Part shown: positions 12,999 to 15,363 of the stretch, one piece after another
How positions within the stretch are numbered: the first letter of the stretch is position 1
Layout: each line of letters begins with the position of its first letter
Source of the DNA: Spirochaetota bacterium
GTDB taxonomy: Bacteria > Spirochaetota > JAGLSM01 > JAKPMW01
Direction: 5' to 3'
DNA length: 15,363 nt
NCBI GenBank assembly: GCA_029548715.1
Contig: JAKPMW010000134.1
Span: forward strand, 1 to 15,363
The notes under the pieces: model-generated
Seen by the model: the letters and a program-made list of their open reading frames with translations, nothing else
Database searches by the model: none
What the model was told of the DNA's origin: nothing
Position numbers and translations under genes: made by a program

Positions 12999-15363
12999 TC
13001 ATACATGTATGCAATCTTCTGAGATGTATTTATCGATTCTTTCAGCAAACTGTCTTGGAAATCCCGGCGGCTGGATTTCAACACCTCTTTGCTCATCATC
13101 ATACAATTTTATATTCAATAGCAACAAAAACTCCAAAACGTCTTCTTTTGGCTTCATGCCATAGGCTGATCTGACTGCTCTATCAAGTTTATTTTGAACA
13201 TCACTGACCGGGTTGTTTGGGGTTTCTTCCATCAATTTATACAAACCCCGCAATGAGCAATCATTTTCTCGCATTATTTTTCTTCTTAGACCCCTGAGAT
13301 GTCTGGCACATTTTGCAATTTCGTCAATGCTATTTTCGTCGGGCTTTTGAGGCCATGGAAATGAATCAAAGACAGTATCAGATGTATATCGCCAATCCCC
13401 CTTCAGCGTGGAGCACCTTGCCTTAAACCATTCCCAATGAATCCCTGACTGTAATATTCCAAAAGAGTAGTCATCTGATAATGGAAACACCTGCAACGCA
13501 TCATTCGGATGTATATCGCTGCTGACAAATTCGAAGATTGGTCTTTTTGTAACCCTTGAACAAACAATATATCTGTCGATAGTGATAATTTTATCCAACA
13601 GCTCATTTCTTTCCCTGAACAATCTCCACCATTTCATAAAAGCCATTGAATGATCATTGTTCAATTTCGCTTTTGGATCGGACTTACGAGTCTTGTTGTT
13701 TTTTTCTTCCTCATGTTTTGCCTTCATTTCTTTGTCCGGATAGACCCTGTCCTTGACAAGTTTGAACACCTCGGCATATTGCATAGCGGAAAAAATATCG
13801 TGCTTTCTAAAATCGATGACATATCTTGATGGTTTTGAGTCCTTATTTCCTATCATCTCTTCGCCAATCAAATATGGAAAACAAACCTCTCTCAATTTTT
13901 GGTTTTTCAAAAACATCTCTTGTGCTTCATCATTCGAAATCAAAAAACCTTCATGCCCGTGGGTCTGCCCTTGGTAACAACATTCAGATCTTTTATTGAT
14001 TTGCAAGGCCATCGCAGATGCAACATCAATATTCAGACTCAACGACGAATTGATACTCGCAGGATGATAGTACTCAAATGGTGAATCAATCGTGTCGCCT
14101 CTTTGGAATACAAGTAATTTTTCGTTGCTATCCTTGTCTTTAATCCAGTTGACGATAGACACATGAACTGCTGCATCACCCGACCAAACTTGCGTCGATA
14201 CTGCATCAGTGATAGTGCCATCATTATTCACAATATAATCCAAACCTCCCTCTCGTGAATAATTTTGGCGAATCGTATTTGTCCCAACCAGCCCGGCCCT
14301 TTGACCCTTTTTCATCAATTCATGGGCCTTTCTGAACCAATACACGCAAAAATCTGCCCTTCCTGGAACATCAGAATATTTTTCACGTATTTTGCTTATA
14401 TAGACATTATCCATTTCCTGTTTCATTTTATTTTTTGATTGATATGGAGGATTACCTACAACAACATCAAATTCCGGCCAATCTTCAAGCAATGCATCCC
14501 TGCATACGATATTTTCATCCAGTGAGTCCAGGGGCAAGCCTTGATCAAAGTCCAACCCCAAAGTTGACAAAATTGAACCAACTCTTGCGTTCCATTCATT
14601 TGACGCAATCTCCTTTGCCAACATTAATGTCATTTTGGCAACTTCAACAGCGATCGGCAGAATATCAATACCGAACATTTGCTTGGTTGTGATCTTCGAG
14701 ACTCCAAGCCCCAAGCATTCTGTAGATTTTTTTGTATAACTATTTGCGATTTTCTCAATGATAAGCATCTCAAGATCTTTGAGCGATTTATATGCTACAT
14801 ACAAAAAGTTTCCACAACCGCAGGCAGGGTCCAATACCTTGAAAGTGCTTAACTCGTCCCGAAGTCTTACCAACTCGGTCAAAGTTTTTGCACCCTCAAT
14901 CTTCTGTTTCCAGGGTCTTACTATCGTTGGACTGACAATTTTCAAAATATCTGTTTCACTTGTAAAATGGGCTCCGAACGCATGGCGTTCTTCAGCATTC
15001 ATTGTACCCTCGAATAAAGCACCAAATATCGATGGGTTGACATTTTTCCAGTTACAGCTTGATGCCTTTTGAAGCAAACCAAGGCTGTGTTTATCAAGCT
15101 CAAGAGGCTCGATCCTCTTGAACAATCCACCATTAAAATACCGTATGTCTTTGAATTTTCCCGCTTTTGCAGGCGCCTCTGAAGCCATTTGTTTAAAAAG
15201 TGCGCCAAACAAATCATATGAGCTTTCACCGTTTTGACAATCCCGGATCAACTCCGAAAAAAAATTATTCGGGATAAGCCCAAAGTCTTCAGAAAAAAGG
15301 GCTAAAACACATTGTAATAAAAAATGCTGTGCTGCTTCCGTGTTTTCTCGTTTTTCATAAACC
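12999..15363 (-). CDS. MmeI-like (type IIL) restriction-modification enzyme, 5' end outside the window
   Basis: The frame is open to the right edge; 787 residues are visible, so the TTG at 15251 is not the true start. MmeI-type enzymes join nuclease, adenine methyltransferase and target recognition in one chain. Seen in order: helical linker, with FLLQCVLALFSEDFG just upstream of 15251; methyltransferase motif X, HFTSETDILKIV; motif I, VLDPACGCGNF (Cys where Ser is usual, about 14805-14837); motif IV, VVVGNPPY (about 14442-14465); then an MmeI-type recognition domain ending in YTSDTVFDSFPWPQ, and a short helical tail. The N-terminal PD-(D/E)xK nuclease, expected in roughly the first 150 residues, is not in the window. 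Two hand-counted lines give 32% and 47% GC, against about 60% in the left block, so this gene was probably acquired. Recognition sequence cannot be read by eye. Confidence 0.9.
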   Translation of the reverse strand, partial: VYEKRENTEAAQHFLLQCVLALFSEDFGLIPNNFFSELIRDCQNGESSYDLFGALFKQMASEAPAKAGKFKDIRYFNGGLFKRIEPLELDKHSLGLLQKASSCNWKNVNPSIFGALFEGTMNAEERHAFGAHFTSETDILKIVSPTIVRPWKQKIEGAKTLTELVRLRDELSTFKVLDPACGCGNFLYVAYKSLKDLEMLIIEKIANSYTKKSTECLGLGVSKITTKQMFGIDILPIAVEVAKMTLMLAKEIASNEWNARVGSILSTLGLDFDQGLPLDSLDENIVCRDALLEDWPEFDVVVGNPPYQSKNKMKQEMDNVYISKIREKYSDVPGRADFCVYWFRKAHELMKKGQRAGLVGTNTIRQNYSREGGLDYIVNNDGTITDAVSTQVWSGDAAVHVSIVNWIKDKDSNEKLLVFQRGDTIDSPFEYYHPASINSSLSLNIDVASAMALQINKRSECCYQGQTHGHEGFLISNDEAQEMFLKNQKLREVCFPYLIGEEMIGNKDSKPSRYVIDFRKHDIFSAMQYAEVFKLVKDRVYPDKEMKAKHEEEKNNKTRKSDPKAKLNNDHSMAFMKWWRLFRERNELLDKIITIDRYIVCSRVTKRPIFEFVSSDIHPNDALQVFPLSDDYSFGILQSGIHWEWFKARCSTLKGDWRYTSDTVFDSFPWPQKPDENSIDEIAKCARHLRGLRRKIMRENDCSLRGLYKLMEETPNNPVSDVQNKLDRAVRSAYGMKPKEDVLEFLLLLNIKLYDDEQRGVEIQPPGFPRQFAERIDKYISEDCIHV

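Noticed and set aside
15249..15251. TTG as the start of the restriction enzyme
   Set aside because: The frame continues upstream to the window edge with family-like sequence (FLLQCVLALFSEDFG), so the gene is truncated by the window.
1..15363. CRISPR array, insertion sequence, integrase or toxin-antitoxin pair
   Set aside because: I saw no regularly spaced repeats, transposase or recombinase motifs, or small toxin-antitoxin gene pair on either strand.

Overview
The window reads as a high-GC bacterial chromosome segment, most likely from a spirochaete. The lineage guess rests on the three clustered TPR genes, above all the membrane-anchored TPR protein at 7253-8605 with a decayed Mrr-like C-terminus, a type I associate with Treponema/Spirochaeta relatives. 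This is recalled resemblance, not a search result. The left 8.7 kb looks like host chromosome (about 60% GC in a hand-counted line). The right part is accessory DNA made only of defence-type genes, and its last gene is clearly AT-richer (32-47% GC in two hand-counted lines).

Left block, minus strand (7066 down to 6): five closely spaced genes, probably one transcription unit. In order of transcription they encode a secreted or periplasmic TPR protein, a large single-pass membrane TPR protein, DNA polymerase IV (dinB), an M20 metallohydrolase and an N-acyl-D-amino-acid deacylase-like amidohydrolase. Gaps are 16-48 bp. A divergent plus-strand gene (7253-8605) encodes the third TPR protein and has a near-consensus sigma-70 promoter. 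After it comes tRNA-Val(UAC) at 8675-8749.

Middle (8750-9031): no gene. It holds a hairpin touching the tRNA 3' end, a compact two-hairpin element closed by an outer stem (8779-8876), and a further inverted repeat downstream of the defence genes.

Right block (9032-15363), all minus strand: a defence cluster. First in transcription is an MmeI-like single-chain restriction-modification enzyme, cut by the window edge. A RecF/SMC-type AAA ATPase follows, overlapping a DUF4276 Toprim-like protein by one base (TGATG). After about 190 bp comes a second AAA ATPase, overlapping an HNH-type nuclease gene by four bases (GTGA). The last two pairs have the architecture of two-component defence systems, with an ATPase sensor and a nuclease or Toprim effector, analogous to Septu, PARIS or AbiL. 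The cluster begins just after a tRNA gene, a common boundary for integrated islands, but no integrase or second attachment site lies in the window.
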